Source of the DNA: an uncultured Lachnospiraceae bacterium
GTDB taxonomy: Bacteria > Bacillota > Clostridia > Lachnospirales > Lachnospiraceae
Length of the DNA stretch: 20,364 nucleotides
Assembly: GCA_910588875.1 (NCBI GenBank)
Contig: CAJURT010000051.1
Coordinates: 1-20,364, forward strand
Direction of reading: 5' to 3'
The translations under genes were made by a program, and so were the position numbers. This document shows, one piece after another, positions 1-6,516 of the stretch. Position 1 is the stretch's first letter; each line of letters begins with the position of its first letter. The notes beneath the pieces were generated by a model. The model was not told the DNA's origin, searched no databases, and saw nothing but the letters and a program-made list of their open reading frames with translations.

Positions 1-16
1 GTCTCCCTCTTATATG

Positions 17-445
17 TCAGGGGCAAAAATCGCTATTTCCCGATTGCCCCTTTTTAAATACAACCCATTTGCTAAATATATAATTAACAACGATGACTAC
101 AATACCTGCCAATATTTTAATAATGGTATCATTATATCCCATATAACTTACAAAAAGGAGTAAAAGCAATGTTTCCAAAACTCCTGAAAAAATACGGGCA
201 GACACAAATTGCATTGTTTGGCGGAAAACGGAAGAGATTTTCCAGTCTGTAGACGCAAATACAAAAATTTTATTTACGATAAAGGCAAAAATAACACCAA
301 TAATCCAGGCGATCACATTACTGCTTAAGTAATAGATATGGAATATCCTGGTACATGAAAAATATGCAATATAATTGACCAAGGTGGTCATTGCGCCCCA
401 AAATATATAAGCGATTAGTTCCCGATAGGAGTTATTTTTCTTCAT
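17..445 (-). CDS. GtrA-like polytopic membrane protein
   Basis: The 142-residue product has about four hydrophobic segments, at roughly residues 10-30, 38-58, 75-95 and 105-128, and short charged termini. The conserved N-terminal pattern around ELIAYIFWGAMTTLVNY and the basic tail ending in KWVVFKK fit the GtrA family. GtrA proteins are small membrane proteins linked to flipping or handling polyprenyl-phosphate sugars during glycosylation of surface polymers. I start it at the ATG at 443-445 because GAGAAGGAG lies just upstream on the minus strand. A longer reading to 523 would add 26 unrelated residues inside the preceding gene. It overlaps the 3' end of the flavoprotein gene by 14 bp, so the two are almost certainly co-transcribed and translationally coupled. 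The substrate is unknown. Confidence 0.82.
   Translation of the reverse strand: MKKNNSYRELIAYIFWGAMTTLVNYIAYFSCTRIFHIYYLSSNVIAWIIGVIFAFIVNKIFVFASTDWKISSVFRQTMQFVSARIFSGVLETLLLLLFVSYMGYNDTIIKILAGIVVIVVNYIFSKWVVFKKGQSGNSDFCP
20..55 (+). terminator. possible rho-independent terminator, plus strand, inside the gtrA-like 3' end
   Basis: GGGGCAA at 20-26 pairs with TTGCCCC at 44-50, with a further TCG/CGA pairing inside after a 3-base bulge, and TTTTT follows at 51-55. The orientation suits transcripts arriving from left of the window on the plus strand. It lies within the last codons of the minus-strand GtrA-like gene. On the minus strand the hairpin is not followed by a T tract. Confidence 0.4.
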
Positions 446-1994
446 GGTACTCCTTCTCTGTATTGACAGTCCAGATATTATCTTTATTTTGTTTATGATT
501 AATAATATTGTGAACAGTTTCAAAGGAAGTCATCATTGAATGATCCATGTTGTTATAGCGATGTTGACCGTTTCTGCCGACACAATATAAGTTTGAAAAG
601 GAATTAGCATAATGAATAACAGTATCAATTTGGCTATAAGTATCAAAATACGCGGGATAAGCCTTTTTGATTTTCTCGCAATGCGAATCTAATACATTTT
701 TTGAGGAGCGGATCATTCCCATTTTCTTTAGTTCTCGGATCCCAAGAAGAGTCCATTTTTCCGGGCTAAGGTTCCAGTATTTATCGCCTTCTGTACAGAA
801 ATATTCCAAACCGATCCAAACGGTGTTTTGGGGATCCCTTACCATGTAAGGAGACCAGTTATTAAATATTTGGATTCGTCCAAGCTTAACATTGGTATCC
901 TGAACATAGATCCAGCAGTCAGGTATGATATTAGACAACGTTTTTAGTTTGGTTTTATTTTTGAGGCTTAGATGATTCAGCAAAAGGCCAACTGTGACAA
1001 AGTCACGGTATGGTAAGCCAGCAGCAATTTTAGAGATTTTTTGGGGAACATCATTCATGCCAAGAACTAAGTCTTTTAAAGGCATGGAGGATATGAAAAT
1101 GTCGGCAAAGACCTCTTCTGTCTTAAACTGGCCATTGTGATATTTTTCAATAACTAAAGAAGAAATCTTGTTACCATTTGTTTTGATATTTATTACTTTA
1201 CAGTTCTTTTCGATTTTTCCACCTAATGATTTATATTTTTCTGCGGCGGCCTCCCATAACTGGCCTGGTCCATATTTGGGATAATAGAATTCTTCTATGA
1301 GAGAGGTTTCCACGTTGTGTTTTTTTCTGCCAGGAAATAATTTGTACAATATATCTTTTAAAATGGCACTGACGGAGAGTCCTTTAACACGTTGAGCCCC
1401 CCAATCCGAAGCTATGCCGCGGGGATGCCGTCCCCAAAGTTTTTCGGTGTATCCTTCAAAAAACATGGAATATAGCTTGTGGCCAAATCTGTTTATATAG
1501 AAATCCTCTAGAGAGTTCTCCGGGCGTTTAAATAACATGGATTTTAAATAACTAAACCCAGCCTGTAAGGTAGTAATAAGCCCCATATTAATGATTGTAT
1601 TTGCGTTTAGTTTGACAGGATAATCGAAAAAATTATTTTTATAATAGATTCGAGATATCCGCTTTCTGGTAAGTAAAACAAGATCCTCGGTTTCTGGGTC
1701 GGCACCGCCAGCAGTCAGGCAAACATTCCTGCCAAGAATTTTGTCGTCATAAGCAGGTTTTCCTTGTAAAGGCATTATCTCGTTCCACCAATTCATAACT
1801 TCTGGATTTTTAGAAAAAAAGCGATGGCCGCCAATATCCATCCGGTTTCCGTGATGGTGAACAGTTTGAGAAATACCACCAATTCGGTCACTTTCTTCAA
1901 GAATGGTAACATCGAAATCAGAGGATTGTTTCAATAACTCATAACCAGCCGTGATACCTGCAGGGCCAGCGCCGATAATAAGGACTTTTTTCAT
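432..1994 (-). CDS. FAD-dependent oxidoreductase, UDP-galactopyranose mutase / protoporphyrinogen oxidase-like
   Basis: The 520-residue protein begins with a Rossmann dinucleotide-binding motif (G8, G10, G13 in IIGAGPAGITAG), followed by the acidic end of the second strand and ESDRIGG at about 34-40, then DIGGHRFF at 53-60. Near the C-terminus, VGRNGQHRYNNMDHS matches the FAD-contacting GR...YxNMD region of UDP-galactopyranose mutases and related amine-oxidase-fold flavoproteins. It lacks a signal peptide and is probably cytosolic or membrane-associated. The GtrA-like partner and the nearby chain-length regulator suggest a role in making or modifying a lipid-linked sugar for a surface polymer. 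The exact reaction cannot be read from sequence. The ATG at 1994 is the first start after an in-frame TAA and has no good ribosome site directly beside it; a strong AAGGAG lies about 24 bases upstream. Confidence 0.8.
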   Translation of the reverse strand: MKKVLIIGAGPAGITAGYELLKQSSDFDVTILEESDRIGGISQTVHHHGNRMDIGGHRFFSKNPEVMNWWNEIMPLQGKPAYDDKILGRNVCLTAGGADPETEDLVLLTRKRISRIYYKNNFFDYPVKLNANTIINMGLITTLQAGFSYLKSMLFKRPENSLEDFYINRFGHKLYSMFFEGYTEKLWGRHPRGIASDWGAQRVKGLSVSAILKDILYKLFPGRKKHNVETSLIEEFYYPKYGPGQLWEAAAEKYKSLGGKIEKNCKVINIKTNGNKISSLVIEKYHNGQFKTEEVFADIFISSMPLKDLVLGMNDVPQKISKIAAGLPYRDFVTVGLLLNHLSLKNKTKLKTLSNIIPDCWIYVQDTNVKLGRIQIFNNWSPYMVRDPQNTVWIGLEYFCTEGDKYWNLSPEKWTLLGIRELKKMGMIRSSKNVLDSHCEKIKKAYPAYFDTYSQIDTVIHYANSFSNLYCVGRNGQHRYNNMDHSMMTSFETVHNIINHKQNKDNIWTVNTEKEYHEEK

Positions 1995-2067
1995 AGTTTA
2001 ATTTGCAAAGAATGCAATCTCCTTTATGTTTCCTGTTAGTATAATTTATTTTGAATAAATCATAATC

Positions 2068-2096
2068 ATAGTATAATAATCGGGGCATTGTGTCAA
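2068..2096 (-). promoter_or_regulatory. sigma-A-type promoter for the flavoprotein/gtrA-like operon
   Basis: On the minus strand there is a perfect -35 TTGACA (2091-2096), a 17-base spacer and TACTAT (2068-2073). It sits about 75 bases upstream of the flavoprotein start and back-to-back with the VanZ promoter. Confidence 0.6.
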
Positions 2097-2117
2097 GCAG
2101 ATAAAAGAGAGAAAGTA

Positions 2118-2146
2118 TTGACTTTGTACATTTTTAGGGCTATGCT
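2118..2146 (+). promoter_or_regulatory. sigma-A-type promoter for the vanZ-like gene
   Basis: TTGACT at 2118-2123, a 17-base spacer and TATGCT at 2141-2146, about 58 bases before the VanZ-like start. The two divergent -35 boxes are only 21 bases apart, so the two promoters could interfere. Confidence 0.58.
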
Positions 2147-2203
2147 AAACTTAGCGTTTTGAAGGTTCTTAAAAAGGAAAGTGGATAGAAAGAGGGGAAA
2201 GAT

Positions 2204-2680
2204 ATGAGAAATCTATGGGGGAAACTACTTGCCTGGCTTCCGGCCATCCTGGTTGCGGCTGCAATTTTTATGTTTTCCCATCAACCCGCTGATAAATCAA
2301 CCATGGCCAGCAACGGCATGAGCCAGATGATTCTTAACCTGGCGGGAAAGTTAAAGATTATTGACCTGACGAATGCGGATATCATGGAGATCTGTTCGGC
2401 CATAGCCACACCGGTCCGCAAATGCGCCCATATGACGGAATTTGCCGTATTGGATGTTTCCTTAATTTTTGCCTTGTGGTTCTGGGGAAAGAGGGGGAGG
2501 GAACTGTTGGAGGCGGCATTCGTGATGGCATTTGTATATGCTTGTTCGGATGAATTCCACCAGCTGTTTATCCCGGGGAGGGCAGGCTTGGCGGTGGATG
2601 TACTGGTTGACAGCATTGGGCTGGCGGCTGCTACATTAGGGGCGTATTTTTGGCCGCTTATTTTCTTAGCATCAAAATAG
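2204..2680 (+). CDS. VanZ-like family membrane protein
   Basis: The 158-residue protein starts with a hydrophobic segment (about 8-25) ending in the family signature FSHQPADKS. It continues with RKCAHMTEFAVLD and a second hydrophobic stretch, then SDEFHQLFIPGRAG at about 115-128 and a last transmembrane segment rich in glycine and alanine. These are the hallmark motifs of the VanZ-like fold, whose namesake gives low-level teicoplanin resistance. Most homologues have no known function and this copy is not next to van genes. A GAGGGGA ribosome site precedes the ATG. It ends two bases from the convergent endonuclease-like gene, with no terminator between them. Confidence 0.85.
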   Translation: MRNLWGKLLAWLPAILVAAAIFMFSHQPADKSTMASNGMSQMILNLAGKLKIIDLTNADIMEICSAIATPVRKCAHMTEFAVLDVSLIFALWFWGKRGRELLEAAFVMAFVYACSDEFHQLFIPGRAGLAVDVLVDSIGLAAATLGAYFWPLIFLASK

Positions 2681-2682
2681 TA

Positions 2683-3228
2683 TCAGTGAGAGTTATACAG
2701 GGATAAATCTTCTCCTGTTATTACGCATGCGTCAATCATCTTATAGTGACGTTCAATTTGACCAATCCCATCTACTGTTGTTCTTAAATGGTTTTGAAGA
2801 GAATAACAAGTTATTCCTAAAAATGTGTCTATTAATCTATTGTAGCGAACAATAGTAAGCAAAGCCTGTTCATCTGAAGCACTATATTTCTTTACTATAC
2901 TTGGAGTTCCATCCGGGATTTTTATTGTAGCCAACATAGTATCAGGTTCTATAAATTCCATACCTTTCTCCAAAACAAATTCATAATGAGCTTTTCCGAC
3001 ACTTCTTATACGCCAATAGCAGCCACATGGAGCTGTTTCTAATATTTCGTTGGGTAATTTTTTTCGATATTTATAACTATAAACGATGTCACCCAGATTT
3101 TTGGCTGAATTAATCTTCAGTTCTTCGGCTTTTTGAATAAATTCTTCCCGTTCAAAAGGAATGGATACTTTGCCTTTTTCATAGTGATCAAAAAAGATTG
3201 AACGAATAATAGAATCATATATTCCCAT
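2683..3228 (-). pseudogene. endonuclease-like remnant of a restriction-modification system, apparently missing its catalytic core
   Basis: The 181-residue product has an N-terminal region (GIYDSIIRSIFFDHYEKG, then NLGDIVYSYKYR) and a conserved middle (ALLTIVRYNRLIDTF, then TCYSLQNHLRTTVDGIGQIE). From memory these match type II restriction endonucleases that sit beside methyltransferases with a DPFCGTGTT motif. In those proteins GQ(V/I)E is followed by an acidic stretch and a PVQAKGG-type catalytic element, and the protein runs to about 280-300 residues. Here GQIE is followed at once by RHYKMIDACVITGEDL, which resembles the normal extreme C-terminus. I infer an in-frame internal deletion of about 100 residues, so no nuclease activity is expected. 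AGGAG overlaps the stop region of the methyltransferase 4 bp upstream, so the two formed an operon. The family assignment rests on recall, not on a search. Confidence 0.6.
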
Positions 3229-3232
3229 ACTG

Positions 3233-3673
3233 CTATTCTCCTACGTATTTTAATATTAAAACATCTTCGTTTAGCCAAGTGTCTGTCCCTGTGGCATAGC
3301 GTTTTCTGAACGGTTCAATTCCCTCAACTTCATATCCTGCATTTTCTGCAACTTCAGCTAATAACTTTGCGGTTCTTATAGGAATTTTAAAATAGGACGC
3401 TTGGTCTCCAACCACATAAGCCAACCTTGCGTTTTTTGCCAATACCGATTTTAATTCTTGAAAATGTTTTGCCATCCCTCCAAAATAAAGTTTTACTACA
3501 CTGGAATATAGCTTTTCAAAACCCGAAGTCTTATTCAGCGCTATACGCTTTTCTTCAATAGATCGGCTTAATTCCATTATAGAAGAAATATTTGCGATGT
3601 ATTGTGAATCACTATCTGTGCTATAAACATTTTTAGTATTTGAACGAATGAATTGTTTCTTGACTGACCTCAA
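3233..3673 (-). pseudogene. C-terminal fragment of a broken DNA methyltransferase
   Basis: This frame encodes the last part of a beta-class-like DNA methyltransferase: RSNTKNVYSTDSDSQYI, SGFEKLYSSVVKLYFGGM, ARLAYVVGDQASYFKIPIRT and FRKRYATGTDTW. In intact relatives, as I recall them, this region directly follows the catalytic TSPPY motif and a TR..E segment. Here that motif is absent. The reading frame opens at a TTG (3671-3673) at the junction with the N-terminal fragment and is shifted by one base relative to it. It has no convincing ribosome site of its own. The fragment could only be made by reinitiation at the overlapping stop and would lack the catalytic loop. Its stop is 4 bp before the endonuclease-like gene. 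Confidence 0.72.
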
Positions 3674-3924
3674 TAATTACACTTAGTTGAACTTGCAAAA
3701 CAAGCTATTGGATTTGCTTCTATGCCAATAGATGCAATTCCATGTTTTTTACATTCAACATTTGTTGTTCCTGTTCCACAAAACGGGTCTAATACAATAT
3801 TGCCGGGTTCTATTCCGAATTTATCAATATATTCCTGAACCAAATGTGGTGGAAAAGATAAAACAAACCTATACCAATCGTGCACAGGTGCATCTATATT
3901 TCTTACCCTGTTTTCGTTACTCAC
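3670..3924 (-). pseudogene. N-terminal fragment of a broken DNA methyltransferase (SAM-binding motif I)
   Basis: The 84-residue frame carries VHDWYRFVLSFPPHLVQEYI and the S-adenosylmethionine-binding motif DPFCGTGTTNVE at about residues 46-57, followed by GIEANPIACFASS. This is the start of the same methyltransferase whose end is encoded at 3233-3673. It stops at a TGA that overlaps the start of the C-terminal frame. Together the two pieces hold about 230 residues, against my expectation of roughly 330-400 for the family, so a segment with the catalytic motif IV is missing and the join is out of frame. A GTG start is used at 3922-3924, preceded by GAGGTG at suitable spacing. No methylation activity is expected. 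Confidence 0.72.
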
Positions 3925-3954
3925 ATTAAATACACCTCACAATGTGGTTTATAT

Positions 3955-3983
3955 ATTATAACAGCAAAACCGCCCTGTTGAAT
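3955..3983 (-). promoter_or_regulatory. possible promoter for the restriction-modification remnant
   Basis: On the minus strand a perfect TATAAT (3955-3960) lies about 31 bases before the GTG of the methyltransferase fragment. A weak -35, TTCAAC, lies about 16 bases further upstream and falls inside the terminator hairpin of the preceding gene. Confidence 0.4.
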
Positions 3984-4004
3984 TTATCGTTCAGCAGGGC
4001 GGTT
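3968..4004 (-). terminator. rho-independent terminator of the chain-length regulator gene
   Basis: A 15-base-pair stem with one wobble (AACCGCCCTG at 3968-3977 against CAGGGCGGTT at 3995-4004, extended inward by TTGAA/TTCAG) has a 7-base loop. On the minus strand it is followed by a short T-rich stretch (TTGCTGTTATAAT). It starts 16 bases past the stop codon. Confidence 0.75.
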
Positions 4005-4020
4005 CGCTTGCCCTTTGCAG

Positions 4021-5448
4021 TTATTCAAACACAATAACTCCAACTACTTCTTTTCCTAAATCGCGGATCTTTTCCAGTTCCAATTCCACGGACTGGTATG
4101 TGGACAGCCCGCATTGTTCAACAAGTGCAACACCCTCGCAGCCGGACAGCTTTTGGATGGCATCCACATTTTGGAGGATGTTTCCACCGCTAATGACCTG
4201 GATATCTGGCAGCAGGTTTTGCAGTTGGCGGGCAGCTTCCTCCAGGGCACCGGAAGGTGCACAGCCGGCAACCAGAAGAACTTTGGTGTTTTCGGCATAA
4301 CTCTTGATGTTTGCGGCGATCAAAGAATATTCGTCTTCTGGGGATCCGTGTGCCGTGCGGCCTTCCAGGCGGTCCAGCCAAAGGTCTATGAAGTTCTTTT
4401 TGCCTTTGGCATCCGGCAATACCCCCAAAAGCTTTGTGGCATAACGATTGCGGAGTTCTGCCGGGGAATATAATTTGTCACTCATCAAAAAGCATACGCA
4501 GACAAAAAATACGATCATAAAACCGCCGAGGACACCGCCAAGAACCCCGTATTTCACAGCGCTTTTTAGGGCGATGGCATTGGAGGAAACGGCGGCGGAG
4601 GGCTTGTTAAGTTCACCCATGGCAGTTTCCCTGTCAGACAAGGATGTCCGCAGATCATTTAAGCGGGTTGCCTCGTTTTTTTGGGCTTCAGCAAGGCCTA
4701 AATCGATGGCGCTGGCACAGCTTGTGTTTAAAACGGTGACAGAATGAGCGCCGATATCGCTGGCAACCTGATGCTGCAACGTATCAAGCTGGCCTAAAAT
4801 GTTTTCAAGGATCTGATTAGCATCCTTGGCGTTATTATGTCTGACACGGACGGTAAGCAGATTGGTAAAGGAACTTGAATTAATGCGGGAATCTGCTTTT
4901 TGCGGTTCAAGCTGGCCCCTTTCCACACTGACTAATTCCTGGAGATAGCGGGTATCCAGGTCTTGGGAGAGGTTGATTGTGTCAAGGAAGGAGGCGCTGG
5001 TAATCAGGAACTGGTAGGCTTGCAGGATGGAACTGGTGTAATCAATATTCTGGTAAGCCATGCCAGGCATGATCTCGTAATCCGTCTTGATGAACAGGGT
5101 GCCTTCTGCCTCATAGAGATCATAGGGGCTTAAATTCATCAGGACAGAACCCTCCAGATAGTCTTGCTGGCTGATAATGTTGTCAGAGATGTTTTTGATT
5201 TCCCGTTCGTAAGCAGCCAGGTCGTTTTCATATTGTGCGAGGCTGATCTGGTAGGCTTCTTCCCGCTGTTCAGCGGCTTCGGGGGCATTCTGGCTTTTGT
5301 AGGTGAGGGCGCCTTTGGCACCACCCATAAGGACGGCAAAAACCACAGACACGGCAATAATCGCCCGCCATTTGTGAAGGATCACGAAAAGCAGGTCTTT
5401 TAAGTTGACTTCCTGTTCGTAGCTGTTTTGTGCATTTATGGAATCCAT
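4021..5448 (-). CDS. Wzz/CpsC-type polysaccharide chain-length regulator with degenerate C-terminal kinase-like domain
   Basis: The 475-residue protein has a short cytosolic N-terminus with the Wzz-domain entry NLKDLLFVILHKWRAI, a transmembrane helix at about 29-49 and a long extracytoplasmic region rich in coiled-coil heptads (about 60-100 and 255-280). A second transmembrane helix lies at about 299-323. Residues 389-475 look like a shrunken BY-kinase/CpsD domain. The strand KVLLVAGCAPSG occupies the Walker A position but lacks the GK(S/T) signature, and the end, LEKIRDLGKEVVGVIVF, matches the last strand-helix-strand of that fold. Such proteins set polymer length with a partner tyrosine kinase; no kinase gene is visible in this window. 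I place the start at 5446-5448 because AGGGAGA precedes it. A reading to 5496 adds 16 residues without a ribosome site. Confidence 0.82.
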   Translation of the reverse strand: MDSINAQNSYEQEVNLKDLLFVILHKWRAIIAVSVVFAVLMGGAKGALTYKSQNAPEAAEQREEAYQISLAQYENDLAAYEREIKNISDNIISQQDYLEGSVLMNLSPYDLYEAEGTLFIKTDYEIMPGMAYQNIDYTSSILQAYQFLITSASFLDTINLSQDLDTRYLQELVSVERGQLEPQKADSRINSSSFTNLLTVRVRHNNAKDANQILENILGQLDTLQHQVASDIGAHSVTVLNTSCASAIDLGLAEAQKNEATRLNDLRTSLSDRETAMGELNKPSAAVSSNAIALKSAVKYGVLGGVLGGFMIVFFVCVCFLMSDKLYSPAELRNRYATKLLGVLPDAKGKKNFIDLWLDRLEGRTAHGSPEDEYSLIAANIKSYAENTKVLLVAGCAPSGALEEAARQLQNLLPDIQVISGGNILQNVDAIQKLSGCEGVALVEQCGLSTYQSVELELEKIRDLGKEVVGVIVFE

Positions 5449-5682
5449 AGATATTCTCCCTGTTTTTTTCTTGTTGTTAGATGCAAGTGTTTGCATTATG
5501 CCTGGATGGTTTCACGGTTCGCCTTCTGCCCTGGTTTGTTAAATGACTGGGGACATAAGGAGATTAGGGTGTGAGAGGCCTCGGCAGGCTTCCCTATTAT
5601 ATCATACGGAAAAATATAAAACAAGAGAATTGGACTACAAAAATAAGGGAGAAAGAAGACTTATTGCTATCTCTTTTCTTCT
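5449..5682. other. gene-free interval between the acetyltransferase stop and the chain-length regulator start
   Basis: It holds the promoter described at 5596-5624 and a leader of about 140 bases on the minus strand. I saw no recognisable riboswitch or attenuator and no credible ORF; the plus-strand open frames here have no family features. Confidence 0.5.
5596..5624 (-). promoter_or_regulatory. sigma-A-type promoter for the chain-length regulator
   Basis: On the minus strand TTGTTT (5619-5624), a 17-base spacer and a perfect TATAAT (5596-5601). The predicted transcript would have an untranslated leader of about 140 bases before the ATG at 5448. Confidence 0.6.
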
Positions 5683-6213
5683 TTATAAAGGGCATTCCAG
5701 CTGGCAGTCGAAAGGTTCTGCCTCAACATGATGCCGGTCATAGGCCTGTGCCTCCACGCATCCCATTTTTCGGTAGAATGCCTGGGTTTCGACAGAGGAA
5801 TGGGCAGAGATATACAGCTTGGCAGCACCCTTCCCTTTTGCCCATTTTTTTGCTGAAAGGAAAAGTTCTTTGCCAATGCCGGTGCCTCTCATATCTTCGG
5901 ATACATGGATGCTGGTCAGATCCAGATATTTTTGGCTGCCGCCAAATAGGGAAGCTTCCACTGATACAAAGCCTTTCAGCATATCCTTATAAAAAGCGGC
6001 ATAGACAAAGCCCCCGGAACGGAGGGTGTTTTTCAGACAGGAAATAAGGAACAGGTAATCATTTTTTGTCCAGTCATCCACAAAAGGGGCATCTGTTATG
6101 AGCCATTTCCCGTCTTCTTTCCGCCAGCATTTGGTAACAACCTGATGCCGGATGAACGGTTGGAATAATTCCAGGCAAAGTTCATCTGCATTTAAATTAC
6201 GGTATTGAATCAT
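5683..6213 (-). CDS. GNAT family N-acetyltransferase
   Basis: The 176-residue protein has the GNAT core in its second half. A strand (GFVSVEASLF, about 81-90) leads to LDLTSIHVSEDMRGTGIGKELF, where R109-G110-T111-G112-I113-G114 is the acetyl-CoA pyrophosphate-binding loop of motif A. SSVETQAFYRKMGC at about 139-152 is the motif B helix. The length is typical of a single-domain GNAT enzyme. The acceptor is unknown; small-molecule amine or protein N-acetylation are both possible. AAGGAG lies 9 bases before the ATG. The gene is monocistronic by position: it has its own promoter upstream, and a separate promoter serves the next gene. Confidence 0.88.
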   Translation of the reverse strand: MIQYRNLNADELCLELFQPFIRHQVVTKCWRKEDGKWLITDAPFVDDWTKNDYLFLISCLKNTLRSGGFVYAAFYKDMLKGFVSVEASLFGGSQKYLDLTSIHVSEDMRGTGIGKELFLSAKKWAKGKGAAKLYISAHSSVETQAFYRKMGCVEAQAYDRHHVEAEPFDCQLECPL

Positions 6214-6277
6214 ATCTGCTTTTCTCCTTTGTATTGTTAATGCACTCCCGGAATCTTTCCTGAGCCTGCTTTTTTAA

Positions 6278-6306
6278 AGTATAGGGAATTTTCTGATAAA
6301 ATGCAA
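6278..6306 (-). promoter_or_regulatory. sigma-A-type promoter for the acetyltransferase
   Basis: On the minus strand TTGCAT (6301-6306), a 17-base spacer and TATACT (6278-6283), about 64 bases before the start codon. Confidence 0.62.
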
Positions 6307-6381
6307 GCGCCGTTTAAAGCGGCAGGGAAGCTTAATTTATATTTTTCTAGAAATTTTCTTTATTTGCTGCAATTTTTTCTC

Positions 6382-6463
6382 CTATATTGTACACTAATGT
6401 CAGAAAAGAAGGAGATTGTCAATAGGAAACATGTAAGAATCAAAGAAAGGTAGTACAATATAG
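6382..6463. repeat. 11-bp perfect inverted repeat, 60 bp apart
   Basis: CTATATTGTAC at 6382-6392 is the exact reverse complement of GTACAATATAG at 6453-6463. The position midway between two divergent promoters suggests paired operator half-sites or a looping element. No regulator can be assigned. Confidence 0.6.
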
Positions 6464-6465
6464 TT

Positions 6466-6479
6466 TGAAAACGGTGATT
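6466..6479. promoter_or_regulatory. weak cre-like (CcpA) site
   Basis: TGAAAACGGTGATT matches the catabolite-response consensus TGWAANCGNTNWCA except at the last two positions. It lies about 40 bases upstream of the predicted dctP -10. Catabolite control would make sense for a carbohydrate transporter, but the match is incomplete. Confidence 0.25.
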
Positions 6480-6516
6480 ATTCGTCAATCTGAGGGGAAA
6501 ATTGCCGATGGGAATA

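Noticed and set aside
446..523. 26-residue N-terminal extension of the GtrA-like protein
   Set aside because: It lies inside the flavoprotein gene, has no family similarity, and a strong ribosome site supports the ATG at 445.
5449..5590. Riboswitch (cyclic di-GMP, cyclic di-AMP or similar) in the chain-length regulator leader
   Set aside because: No conserved core sequence of these classes could be recognised by eye.
5571..6047. 158-residue plus-strand frame opposite the acetyltransferase gene
   Set aside because: The opposite strand carries clear GNAT motifs; this frame is rich in R, P and S with no domain.
6382..6463. Inverted repeat as the ends of a small insertion element (MITE)
   Set aside because: No target-site duplication was seen at the flanks and the 82-base unit has no second copy in this window. 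It is kept only as a possible operator.
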